Part shown: positions 10,001 to 18,340 of the stretch, one piece after another
Layout of the letters: every line of letters begins with the position of its first letter
Position numbering within the stretch: the first letter of the stretch is position 1
From: Candidatus Borkfalkia faecavium
GTDB taxonomy: Bacteria; Bacillota; Clostridia; Christensenellales; Borkfalkiaceae
NCBI GenBank assembly: GCA_019114755.1
Contig: DXEW01000003.1
Span: 17,332-81,331, forward strand
DNA length: 64,000 nt
Direction: 5' to 3'
The notes under the pieces: model-generated
Told to the model about the DNA's origin: nothing
The model's database searches: none
What the model saw: only the letters and a program-made list of their open reading frames with translations
Program-made: the position numbers and the translations under genes

Positions 10001-10205
10001 ACAGCACCCTGCGTTCGCCGCCGATGAAGCGGGCGAAGGTGGTGACGCGCGTATCGAAGGCCGCCCCGCGGGAAGCGACGGCGCGCTCCGCCTCTAAGGT
10101 GAGCCTGTCTTCACAAAATATCAGCCTCTTTGCGCCCGCAGGCAGCGCGCGCAGAAAGGCGGACAGCGCCGAAACGGTGGGGGCGAGATAGAGTTTTACC
10201 TGCAT
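7041..10205 (-). CDS. addB: ATP-dependent nuclease subunit B (AddB-like)
   Basis: 1054 aa. C-terminal PD-(D/E)XK region (GKIDRIDRSGEYVRVVDYKTG) and Cys motif CAYCPYGALC. Directly upstream of addA. Confidence 0.88.
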   Translation of the reverse strand: MQVKLYLAPTVSALSAFLRALPAGAKRLIFCEDRLTLEAERAVASRGAAFDTRVTTFARFIGGERRVLSKQGSVLAVGAILSRLAGQLRYFGTLSCAAALYETIAQLRAALVTPEMLEAAQQEADTLLCEKLADIALVYRAYLDFLAEGYVDESGVLSLLPDAVRSAQLAGTEVWFVGFSSFTRQAAEGIRAAISAASSVSALLIGGEEALYAGEAAADFTRCCRRAGHTVQVVPLPSGLIPEAEALRRSLFDPVYPQPLATDRVRLFAAADEEDEMRFVAAAVRAEAARGVRYGEMSLFLPDLSAYAVPLSRAFSEYHIPYYADVRKSAFEHPLSSFVLGWFSLLAGGFEPADTDAFLANPFFGAPRRGVEAYRGYLLRYANYRGGAKRPVKDLAEAEGGAEAKAQFEALRERLLSLFEGAAASMRGAEYCRLVRRLMQLCGCAAVQEELSSRLEEEGLRAEAAYFARGAECMERVLAEAEQLAGNMRLSADDFAAMLGAGLKELKIALIPQYLDAVFVGSYAESRRGVAKVVFAAGLTDAVPACGADNGIITDKDIDRLRSLQVEIAPKIREVNARARENTGLALCGFSERLYLSRPAGQGGAEVRPSSVFQTVAALFTDERGEPVKLFDRAAYEGYERRDPAAFRAYLAAISCERVPAVRELLSRADEYRRGRKDFSAHTGLLSALREKGDAPAMEIQGEQAFAPAAAQLLLGGKETVAPTLIEGYFACPYRNFAERGLRLMRQEEKSVRALDAGNYMHELLRLLAPAIARLPDIPACEAFMRARAEELLSAPPYCYLADTGAGSFAARALVEEAVVIGRQVFEQVKGSAYTVAAAEQSFGYPGSPIGGIPLRAGGRTYTVAGKIDRIDRSGEYVRVVDYKTGRMQVKPTDYYTGRKLQLELYLSAASAGGKPAGAYYFPARVGFVPPEEKAPFRMEGFTAAEEEIVRLSEPALQAGEESRFIAAKCATGGRGTLREEEMADFLQYAVRVSENCLKELSAGCIAPSPYAGECAYCPYGALCGRDPAEAERSERTASLSEIVDIVRSEREGQ

Positions 10206-10388
10206 GAGCGTTCTCCTTTGCTCCGCACGGCAGTGCTCCGCGCGGCGGGGTTTTGCTTCTTTCCTCTATTATATCATATGTGACGGGATATTTTCGGTAT
10301 TTTTCACCTGTTTTGTTTTTACAAACGCAAAAAATTATGCTATACTGATATGTGTACCCTGAAAAGCGGTACAAAAATGAGGTTTTCC

Positions 10389-11495
10389 ATGAAAAAGAAG
10401 ATGACATTGGCGGCGCTGTGCGCGGCCGGATTGTTTTTATTTGCCGGGTGCACCGCCCAGGCGGAGACGGAGATCGCGGCGAACTGGCTGCGCACCCCTT
10501 CCGACGTGTTCACGCCCGGGTTTTACGAAAAGCTGACCTACGCCGTGGAGATGGAAAAGACGGAAGACACCTCTGTTTCGGGCATGTCGTTCGAGCTGGA
10601 CGCGGAGAACAGCTCGTACTATGTGGAGACGGAAGCGCCCTCTTCGCCTTTTTCGCACGGGGGCACCACCTACAACGAATATTATAAGCTGCACTCGGTG
10701 GCGGAGATCGCGGGGACGTATACCTATACCGACCCCGAAACGGGCGAAACGAGCGAGATCTGCTCCTTCGGGGGAGAAAACGACACGCCCGCGTCTGACG
10801 CGGACGACGCCATCCGCATCGAGCGGACGGTGTACTTCCGCACCACCCGCGGCGACGACAACTTAGAGCCCATCTACAGCGAGAACGATATCTACTCGTT
10901 CGCGCCCGCGGGGGCGACGGGCGGCGGCGTGGCGCTGTACAGCTATTCGTACACCATCGGCTACAACGCCGGCTGCACCGAGGCTTCCATCGACTATACC
11001 GACAACTTTGCCGACCTTTCCGCCGAGGAATTGCAGGTGAGCGAGGGGCTGCAGAAGGGCAAGGTGCTTTTGAGCGACGTCACCGTAGACGATCTGCAGC
11101 GCAGCTACACCGTGCTCGACAACGCCCAGCTGTACTTTGCCGGGCGAGGCATCGCCCTTTCGGCGGATGCGGGAACTTCGCTGGCGGTGGTCAGCGGCGA
11201 AAACGGCCTGGGCAGCGTGAGCCTGACGGCGAGCGGCGACCCCGCGGCGACTCCCTTCACCTTTACCATGGACGGCGAGCCCTTTGACGGCGACGTGACC
11301 TGCACCACGGTGAGCATTTCGGTGACCAGCAGCGGCGCCAACAGCGGCCTGCCCCACTCCGTGAAGTACGCCTCGACGGCGCAGGGCGAGGACGGCAACA
11401 GCTGCTACGCCATGCCCATGGAGATCGCCGAGCCCTTCGGCTACGGCATCGGGAGCCTGGTGTACACGCTGCGCGAGGCCGTGCACACAAAATAA
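10389..11495 (+). CDS. Putative lipoprotein of unknown function
   Basis: MKKKMTLAALCAAGLFLFAGCTAQAE is a lipoprotein signal peptide with lipobox. Remainder not recognised. Confidence 0.7.
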   Translation: MKKKMTLAALCAAGLFLFAGCTAQAETEIAANWLRTPSDVFTPGFYEKLTYAVEMEKTEDTSVSGMSFELDAENSSYYVETEAPSSPFSHGGTTYNEYYKLHSVAEIAGTYTYTDPETGETSEICSFGGENDTPASDADDAIRIERTVYFRTTRGDDNLEPIYSENDIYSFAPAGATGGGVALYSYSYTIGYNAGCTEASIDYTDNFADLSAEELQVSEGLQKGKVLLSDVTVDDLQRSYTVLDNAQLYFAGRGIALSADAGTSLAVVSGENGLGSVSLTASGDPAATPFTFTMDGEPFDGDVTCTTVSISVTSSGANSGLPHSVKYASTAQGEDGNSCYAMPMEIAEPFGYGIGSLVYTLREAVHTK

Positions 11496-11496
11496 G

Positions 11497-11532
11497 CGCA
11501 TATACTATCGCATATACTATCGCATATATTAT
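11497..11532. repeat. Three tandem copies of a 12-bp repeat (cgcatatactat)
   Basis: cgcatatactat cgcatatactat cgcatatattat starts one base after the stop codon at 11495. Confidence 0.85.
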
Positions 11533-11535
11533 CGC

Positions 11536-11575
11536 GCCCGCGGCGCTCTTTGCAGAGCGCCGCGGGCTTTTTTTG
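11536..11575. terminator. Intrinsic terminator between convergent genes
   Basis: GCCCGCGGCGCTCT-ttgc-AGAGCGCCGCGGGC followed by a T tract. Confidence 0.85.
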
Positions 11576-11615
11576 CCGCTGCCTTCCAGGGCGAGTTCGG
11601 ATCGTTTTGACTTGA

Positions 11616-12797
11616 TCATCCTTCCTTCTCCCCTTCTTCCCGTAAAAGGGGCAGGCACCAGCGGAAGGCGGAGGGAAGGGAGATGTTTTTGCGGATCTCT
11701 GCGGGGGCGTACCATTCCAGCGCCGCGGCGTCGGCATGGGCGGCGGGGGCAAAGGCGGCGTCGAAGGCGGCAGCAGAAAAACCTTGGGGAGCGGCTGCGG
11801 CAAGGGGCCCCTCGGCTGCGGGGGAAAACCCTTGGGGAGCGGCATCCGCAGGAGCGGGCGGCGGAAGCTGCACCGCATAGGCCGCCATATCCCACTCGAT
11901 ATGGGTGAACACATGCCTGTGCGCCTGCGGCGCGCCGAGGGTGAAGTTCGTAAGGCCCGCTTTTTGCAATTTTTGGCGCGCTGCGGCGGGGGAGAGCGCC
12001 TCTTCCACATAAAAAAAGCCGTACATCCCCTGCAATACCCCCGCCGTGCGGCGGAAGAGCGCCGCCTTGCCCGCCTGCATGAACAAAAACAGCGTCATGC
12101 TGACCTGCCTGCGGGCGGGCTTTGCCTTGGGGAGGGGGAGCGCGTCGCTCTTTGTTTGGCAGAGCGCCAACAGCGGACAGGTGAGGCAGAGAGGGGAGGC
12201 GGGCAGGCAGACGGTGGCGCCCAGCTCCATCAGGCTTTGGGTGAAGTCGCCGCAGCGCCCCTGCGGCAGGGCGGGCTGCAGTTCTTTTTGGAAAGAAGTT
12301 TTCAGCGCCTCGGCGGGGCGGGCGTCGCCCAACAGGCGGGAAAGGACGCGGATGACGTTGCCGTCTACGGCGGCGGCGGGTTTTTGGAAGGCGATGGAGA
12401 CGATCGCCCCTGCCGTGTAGTCGCCGATGCCGGGCAGCTTTTTCCAGCCCTCCGCCGTATCGGGGAAGCCTTCCGACGCCACGATGCGCGCCGCCTTTTG
12501 CAAGTTGCGGGCGCGGGAATAATAGCCGAGGCCTTCCCATAATTTTAACAGCCTTTCTTCGGGGCAGGCCGCCAGCGCCTGCACGGTGGGAAGCTCGCGC
12601 AGGAAGCGGATATAGTGCTCCTTTGCCGCCTCTACGCGCGTCTGCTGGAGCATGATCTCCGATACCCATACGCGGTATGGGTCGGTATCTTTCCGCCAAG
12701 GGAGGTCTCGCTTGTTTTTATCGTACCAGGGGAGCAGCAGCCGCGGCAGCTGCCTGAGCACGGCCGCACGCGCCTCTCCCTGCAAAATTTGTTCCAT
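11616..12797 (-). CDS. mutY: A/G-specific adenine glycosylase MutY
   Basis: DLPWRKDTDPYRVWVSEIMLQQTRVEAAKEHY, LPGIGDYTAGAIVSIAF, and Fe-S cysteines in CLPASPLCLTCPLLALC. Confidence 0.92.
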   Translation of the reverse strand: MEQILQGEARAAVLRQLPRLLLPWYDKNKRDLPWRKDTDPYRVWVSEIMLQQTRVEAAKEHYIRFLRELPTVQALAACPEERLLKLWEGLGYYSRARNLQKAARIVASEGFPDTAEGWKKLPGIGDYTAGAIVSIAFQKPAAAVDGNVIRVLSRLLGDARPAEALKTSFQKELQPALPQGRCGDFTQSLMELGATVCLPASPLCLTCPLLALCQTKSDALPLPKAKPARRQVSMTLFLFMQAGKAALFRRTAGVLQGMYGFFYVEEALSPAAARQKLQKAGLTNFTLGAPQAHRHVFTHIEWDMAAYAVQLPPPAPADAAPQGFSPAAEGPLAAAAPQGFSAAAFDAAFAPAAHADAAALEWYAPAEIRKNISLPSAFRWCLPLLREEGEKEG

Positions 12798-12903
12798 ATG
12801 TATTTCATTTTAGCACAAACGGCGCCAAAAACCAACGAGAAATTGACATTTTTTCCGTTTCAATGTATAATGGTAGGCGCATAGAGCGGAAACGGTGCGC
12901 GGT

Positions 12904-13428
12904 TTACCGTTTTACCGCCGCGATGAGCGGCTGTGCGGACGGGAGATCTAAAAATTCGACCTTTTCGCCGTAGGTCTGCATCAGCTGCCTGTCTTCTTCG
13001 GTCGGCTCTTTTTTGCGGCGGAGCAGCTGCATCAGCATCGCCATCATGGCGCGGTGCCCGGCAGACAGGCGGGCGTAGTCCATATTGCCGCGCAGGCAAA
13101 AGACGGGCATGCCCGCGTGCCGGGGGAAGGCTTTGTTCAGCAGCGCCCGCGCCTCGTCTTGCGTCTTTGCCTTGGCGGGGTCGGCGAGCCCGCAGGTAAA
13201 GCAGAGCAGCCGCGCCTGGCCGAAATATTTTTCCAGCTTCGCAGCCTTTTTGGCGCCCGCTATGCTGCCCGCATAGGCTCCGCCGCCGAAAACGATCAGC
13301 TCGCGCCCCTCCACATCGGCACGCGTCACCTCCTTGGCGGACACGGCGGGGCAAGAAAGCTCCTGCGCGATATATTCGGCATACGCCTGCGTTGAACCGT
13401 AACAGGACCCGTAAATGACGACGGCATT
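12904..13428 (-). CDS. Flavodoxin-domain protein
   Basis: MNAVVIYGSCYGSTQAYAEYIAQEL and VFGGGAYAGSIAG. Start taken at MNAVV. Confidence 0.75.
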   Translation of the reverse strand, partial: NAVVIYGSCYGSTQAYAEYIAQELSCPAVSAKEVTRADVEGRELIVFGGGAYAGSIAGAKKAAKLEKYFGQARLLCFTCGLADPAKAKTQDEARALLNKAFPRHAGMPVFCLRGNMDYARLSAGHRAMMAMLMQLLRRKKEPTEEDRQLMQTYGEKVEFLDLPSAQPLIAAVKR

Positions 13429-13556
13429 CATGGTTTGGCCTCCAATTTTTTTATATCTATATTGTACCATGCCCCGCCGCGGCTTGTAAAGGGCATAATT
13501 GTCATAAATTTGTAATAAAAGTTTTGCTTGCCGCCTGCGGCAGCATGAAAGATACC

Positions 13557-14063
13557 ATGAACAACATCATCCTCATCGGCATGCCCGCTTCGGGCAAAAG
13601 TACGGCGGGGGTACTCCTCGCCAAGACGCTCGGCTACGGGTTCATCGACACCGACCTATTGATCCAGAGCGAACAGAAGGCGCTGCTGTGCGACGTGATC
13701 GCCGCAAAGGGCGCGGAAGAGTTCATCGCCATCGAAGAGCGCGTGTGCGCCTCGCTGTGGGCGGAGCGCTGCGTGATCGCCACGGGCGGCTCGGCGGTGT
13801 ACGGCGAGAAGGCGATGCGGCACTTTGCCGAAATGGGCACCATCGTATACTTGAAGCTCGGCGAAAAGAGCATCGAAAAGCGGCTGAAAAACATCGTGCT
13901 GCGCGGCGTGGTGACGCGGCGGCAGGGCGAGACGGTGGCGGAGCTGTACGCCGAGCGCGTGCCGCTGTACGAAAAATATGCAGACGTGACCGTAGACTGC
14001 GAGGGGCTGAGCTTAGAAGAGACGGCAGAGCGCATCATTGCCACCCTGCCCGCCGCAAGATAG
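13557..14063 (+). CDS. aroK: Shikimate kinase
   Basis: NIILIGMPASGKSTAGVLLAKTLGYGFIDTDLLI (Walker A plus DTD motif) and CVIATGGSAVYGEKAM. Confidence 0.85.
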   Translation: MNNIILIGMPASGKSTAGVLLAKTLGYGFIDTDLLIQSEQKALLCDVIAAKGAEEFIAIEERVCASLWAERCVIATGGSAVYGEKAMRHFAEMGTIVYLKLGEKSIEKRLKNIVLRGVVTRRQGETVAELYAERVPLYEKYADVTVDCEGLSLEETAERIIATLPAAR

Positions 14064-14179
14064 CTCTATTTTTCGCTTGAAGCGCCCCTGTTTTTTGTGC
14101 TATACTATACGGGAACAGAGAAAAAAGGCTCGTTCCCGTTCTATCTTCAAATCAAAAAAAATAAGGAACGGAGAACTGT

Positions 14180-15577
14180 ATGAAATTTTACAACACGCTG
14201 ACAAGGCAAGTGGAGGAATTTATCCCCCGGCAAGAGGGCAAGGTGAAGATGTACACCTGCGGCCCCACCGTGTATAACTTTGCACACATCGGCAACCTGC
14301 GCACCTACCTGATGGAAGACGTGCTGGAAAAGACGCTGCGCTATTTGGGCTATGACGTGACGCGGGTGATGAACATCACCGACATCGGGCACCTTTCCGA
14401 CGACGCCGACAGCGGCGAAGACAAGATGCTTTTGGGCGCCAAGCGCGAGCACAAGACGGTGCGCGAGCTGGCTGCCTTTTACACCGACGCATTTTTTGCC
14501 GACTGCGAAAAGCTGAACATCAAGCGGCCGGACGTGGTGCAGCCCGCCACCGGGTGCGTGGACGAGTTCATCCGCGTCATCGAGGCGCTGATGGACAAGG
14601 GCTACGCCTATAAGGCGGGCGGCAACGTGTACTTCGATACCTCGAAGGTGGCGCAGTACCACAAGTTCTTCAACTTTAAGGAAGAAGACCTGGAAGTGGG
14701 CGTGCGCGAGGGGGTAGACGAAGACGAGAACAAGCGCAACAAGAACGACTTCGTGCTGTGGTTCACCAAGTCGAAATTTGAAGACCAGGCCCTGAAATGG
14801 GACAGCCCCTGGGGGGTAGGCTACCCCGGCTGGCACATCGAATGCTCGTGCATCGCCATGAAATATTTGGGCGAATACGTCGATATCCACTGCGGCGGCA
14901 TCGACAACGTGTTCCCCCACCACACCAACGAGATCGCCCAGAGCGAGGCGTACCTCGGCCACGAATGGTGCCGCTACTGGTTCCATGTGCTGCACCTGAA
15001 CACGGCGGGCGGCAAGATGAGCAAGTCTTCGGGCGGCTTTTTGACCCTTCAAAAACTGGAAGAGGAAGGGCATTCCCCCATGGAATACCGCTTCTTCTGC
15101 CTGCTTTCGCACTACCGCAACTCGCTGGTGTATTCGGAAGATACCTTTGCCAACGCCGCCAACGCCTACCGCAAGCTCAAAAGCCGCGCCGTGGCACTGG
15201 GCAGCGAAGGGGAAGCGGGCGGCGAAGCCTATGAGCGCTATAAGGCGCAGTTCCGCGAAGCGCTGGAAAACGACCTGAACACCTCGCTCGCCGTCACCTG
15301 CGTGTACGACGTGCTCAAAGACAAAGAGCTTGCCCCCGCGGCAAAGCGCGCGCTCATCGCCGAGTTCGACAAGGTGCTGTCGCTCGACCTTCTCAAAGAA
15401 GAGGAAGCGCCGAAAGCGGGCGCGCCCGACGCGGCGTACATCGAAGAGCGCATCGCCGCCCGCGCGGCGGCCAAAAAGGCGAAGAACTACGCCGAGGCGG
15501 ACCGCATCCGCAGCGAGCTGGCCGAGCAGGGCGTGACGCTGATCGATACGCCCGCGGGCACCACCTACAAACTGTAA
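14180..15577 (+). CDS. cysS: Cysteinyl-tRNA synthetase
   Basis: KMYTCGPTVYNFAHIGNLRTYL, VGYPGWHIECSCIAMKYLG, and KMSKSSGG (KMSKS motif). Confidence 0.95.
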   Translation: MKFYNTLTRQVEEFIPRQEGKVKMYTCGPTVYNFAHIGNLRTYLMEDVLEKTLRYLGYDVTRVMNITDIGHLSDDADSGEDKMLLGAKREHKTVRELAAFYTDAFFADCEKLNIKRPDVVQPATGCVDEFIRVIEALMDKGYAYKAGGNVYFDTSKVAQYHKFFNFKEEDLEVGVREGVDEDENKRNKNDFVLWFTKSKFEDQALKWDSPWGVGYPGWHIECSCIAMKYLGEYVDIHCGGIDNVFPHHTNEIAQSEAYLGHEWCRYWFHVLHLNTAGGKMSKSSGGFLTLQKLEEEGHSPMEYRFFCLLSHYRNSLVYSEDTFANAANAYRKLKSRAVALGSEGEAGGEAYERYKAQFREALENDLNTSLAVTCVYDVLKDKELAPAAKRALIAEFDKVLSLDLLKEEEAPKAGAPDAAYIEERIAARAAAKKAKNYAEADRIRSELAEQGVTLIDTPAGTTYKL

Positions 15578-15673
15578 AACGCGGCCTGTACGGCCGGGAA
15601 TATTTCAAAAAAACAAAAAGGCGGGCGCGCCGCCGCAAGGCCGTGCGCCTGCCGAAAACCGGGAGGAAGAGAG

Positions 15674-17143
15674 ATGAACAGTTACATCGGCATCGACCTG
15701 GGCACCAGCGGGGCAAAATTCCTGCTGGTGGCGGCGGACGGCACCATTCTGGCGGAGAACACCCAAAGTTACCCCGTGTATTACCCGCAGGCGGGCTGGA
15801 GCGAACAGCGCCCCGAAGACTGGTACGCGGCGGCGCTGGCGGGCATCGCCGCCCTGCTGCACGGGCAGGACAAGGCCGCCGTAAAAGGCATCTCCTTCGG
15901 CGGGCAGATGCACGGGCTGGTGGCGCTGGATAAAGACGACAACGTCATCCGCCCCGCCATCCTCTGGAACGACGGCCGCACCGAAGCGCAGACGGCGTAC
16001 CTGAACGAGACGGTGGGCAAAGACAAGCTGGCGCAGTGGACGGGCAACATCGCCTTTGCCGGCTTCACCGCCCCCAAAATTTTGTGGATGCGCGACAACG
16101 AGCCGGAAAACTTTGCCGGGATCGCCAAGATCATGCTGCCCAAAGACTATCTGGCATACCGCCTTTCGGGCGCCTTCTGCACCGATTTTTCGGATGCTTC
16201 GGGCATGCTGCTGCTGGACGTGAAAAACCGCCGCTGGAGCAGCGAGATGTGCGCCGTGTGCGGCATCCGCGAAGAACAGCTCCCCGCCCTGCACGAAAGC
16301 TACGAGGTGGTGGGCACGCTGAAGGGCGAGATCGCCGAAACGCTGGGCCTCGGCCCGGGCGTGCAGATCGTGGCGGGCGCCGGCGACAACGCCGCGGCTG
16401 CCGTGGGCACGGGCGTCGTGGGCGAGGGCGGATGCAATATCTCCCTCGGCACCAGCGGCACGCTGTTCGTCTCCGCCGCGCAGTATAAAGAGGACAAGGT
16501 GAACGCCCTGCACAGCTTCTGCCATGCCGACGGCGGCTGGCACCTGATGGGCTGCATCCTTTCGGCGGCCAGCTGCAACGCCTGGTGGTCGGATAAGATA
16601 CTCAACACCACCGACTACGCCGCCGAACAGAACGGGCTGGAAGCGCTGCTCGGCAAGAACGACGTGTTCTTCCTCCCCTACCTGATGGGCGAGCGCAGCC
16701 CCCACAACGACGTGTCCGCGCGCGGCGCCTTCATCGGCATGCGCCCCGATACCACCCGCAAAGAGCTGACGCTGGCGGTGCTGGAAGGGGTGACCTTTGC
16801 CCTGCGCGACTGTTTGGAAGCCGCCAAAAAGAACGGCGCGGCCATCCCCCGCACCAAATTGTGCGGCGGCGGCGCCAAGAGCCCGCTGTGGCGGCAGATC
16901 GTGGCGGACGTGATGGATATGCCCGTAGACATCCCCCAGACGGAACAGGGGCCCTCGTTCGGCGGGGCGATGCTGGCGATGGTGGGCTGCGGCGAGTACG
17001 AGAGCGTGCAGCAGGCGGCGGACGCCATCGTGCACGTCAAAGAGACGGTGCTGCCGAACAAAGAGCAGGCCGCCCGCTATGCGCAGAAATACGCGCACTT
17101 TGCCAAACTCTACCCCGCCCTCAAAGGCCTGTTCATCGGCTGA
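15674..17143 (+). CDS. xylB: Xylulokinase
   Basis: YIGIDLGTSGAKFLLVAADG, GISFGGQMHGLVALDKDDNVIRPAILWNDGRTEAQ, LCGGGAKSPLWRQIVADV. Confidence 0.93.
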   Translation: MNSYIGIDLGTSGAKFLLVAADGTILAENTQSYPVYYPQAGWSEQRPEDWYAAALAGIAALLHGQDKAAVKGISFGGQMHGLVALDKDDNVIRPAILWNDGRTEAQTAYLNETVGKDKLAQWTGNIAFAGFTAPKILWMRDNEPENFAGIAKIMLPKDYLAYRLSGAFCTDFSDASGMLLLDVKNRRWSSEMCAVCGIREEQLPALHESYEVVGTLKGEIAETLGLGPGVQIVAGAGDNAAAAVGTGVVGEGGCNISLGTSGTLFVSAAQYKEDKVNALHSFCHADGGWHLMGCILSAASCNAWWSDKILNTTDYAAEQNGLEALLGKNDVFFLPYLMGERSPHNDVSARGAFIGMRPDTTRKELTLAVLEGVTFALRDCLEAAKKNGAAIPRTKLCGGGAKSPLWRQIVADVMDMPVDIPQTEQGPSFGGAMLAMVGCGEYESVQQAADAIVHVKETVLPNKEQAARYAQKYAHFAKLYPALKGLFIG

Positions 17144-17234
17144 AAATTTTGATTTCTGAAAGAGACGCGCACCGCCGCCTTCAAAGAGCCGCGTGCCGCG
17201 CCGTTTTTCGGCTGAAAATTTGATTTGAACGCAC

Positions 17235-17263
17235 AAAAGGGAGCGCACCGCGCTCCCTTTTTT
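17235..17263 (+). terminator. Intrinsic terminator downstream of xylB
   Basis: AAAAGGGAGCG-cacc-GCGCTCCCTTTTTT. Confidence 0.8.
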
Positions 17264-17385
17264 GACGTCTTCCTCAATTTTACATTTTACATTCTACATT
17301 TTACATTGATTTGAGATCCTTCGTCGCCGCGCTCGCTCAGGATGACTGGGAGAAGGGCGCTGCGTGCGCGCCGCGCTCTTTCCCT

Positions 17386-18084
17386 TTATCCCTGCCCGAT
17401 GATCGTCTTCACCACCGCTTCCGCCACCAAAAGCCCTGCGGCGGAGGGCACGAAGGAGACGCTGCCGATGCGCCGCTCCCCTTCCATACCCAAAGGTTTA
17501 AGCGGCTTTTCTTCCGAATAGACGGCGAGGACGCCGGAAACGCCCCTTTGCTTGAGCTCGCGGCGGACGATCTTTGCCAGCGGGCACTCGCGCGTGCGCT
17601 CTATGGGGGCGATGCGGAAGGCGCCACTGCACAGCTTGTTGCCCGCGCCCATCGCCGACACGGCGGGCACGCCCGCCCCCCGCACGGCGGCGAGCAGGCG
17701 GACTTTGGCGGAAACGTCGTCGATGCAGTCGGCGACGCAGGCGGCGCCCGCAAATCCGAACTGTTCCGCCGTGGCTTCGTTATAAAACTCTTCCACCGCC
17801 TCTACGCGGCAGGAAGGGTCGATATCCCGCGCGCGCTCTGCCATGACGCGCGCCTTGTTTTTGCCCAGCGTGGAACGCAGGGCGACGAGCTGGCGGTTCA
17901 GGTTGCTTTCCGCCACGGCGTCGCCGTCTACAAAGGTCAGGCGGCCCACGCCCGCCCGCACCAGCGCTTCCGCCGCGAACGAACCCACGCCGCCGATGCC
18001 GAACACATACACGTGCGCGGCGCGAAGTTTTGCAAAATTTTCTTCTCCGATGAGCGCGATCTCGCGCCGATATGCCTCTATCAT
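17386..18084 (-). CDS. tcdA: tRNA threonylcarbamoyladenosine dehydratase (TcdA/ThiF/MoeB-like)
   Basis: VYVFGIGGVGSFAAEALVRAGVGRLTFVDGDAVAESNLNRQ and CVADCIDDVSAKVRLL. Confidence 0.88.
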   Translation of the reverse strand: MIEAYRREIALIGEENFAKLRAAHVYVFGIGGVGSFAAEALVRAGVGRLTFVDGDAVAESNLNRQLVALRSTLGKNKARVMAERARDIDPSCRVEAVEEFYNEATAEQFGFAGAACVADCIDDVSAKVRLLAAVRGAGVPAVSAMGAGNKLCSGAFRIAPIERTRECPLAKIVRRELKQRGVSGVLAVYSEEKPLKPLGMEGERRIGSVSFVPSAAGLLVAEAVVKTIIGQG

Positions 18085-18179
18085 GCCTGCCTCCGCATTC
18101 TATTATAGCCGCAGGCGGGGCGGCAGGCAAGCAAAATTAAATAAAATTACTTTTTTTGCAAACTTTTTTCAATTTATCC

Positions 18180-18208
18180 TTGAAAATCGGCGAAAATTAT
18201 ATTATAAT
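18180..18208 (+). promoter_or_regulatory. Candidate sigma-A promoter for the EF-G paralogue gene
   Basis: TTGAAA-N17-TATAAT. Confidence 0.65.
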
Positions 18209-18230
18209 AGGGGGGAAGCGGGATTTACTT

Positions 18231-18274
18231 AACCAGGTCGAAGCAAAGAGGGTCCCTTTACCTTTGACTTGGTT
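18231..18274. repeat. Inverted repeat in the EF-G paralogue leader, related to the MITE-like TIR at 32831 and 33113
   Basis: aaccaggtcgaagcaaagagggtccctttacctttgacttggtt, with arms close to AACCAAGTCAAAGnnAAAGGGACCC. Confidence 0.7.
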
Positions 18275-18340
18275 TACCGATAAAATTTCAACCCGCGGGG
18301 AACCAAATTATTTCGACTTGGTCAAGGGAGTACAACGAAC

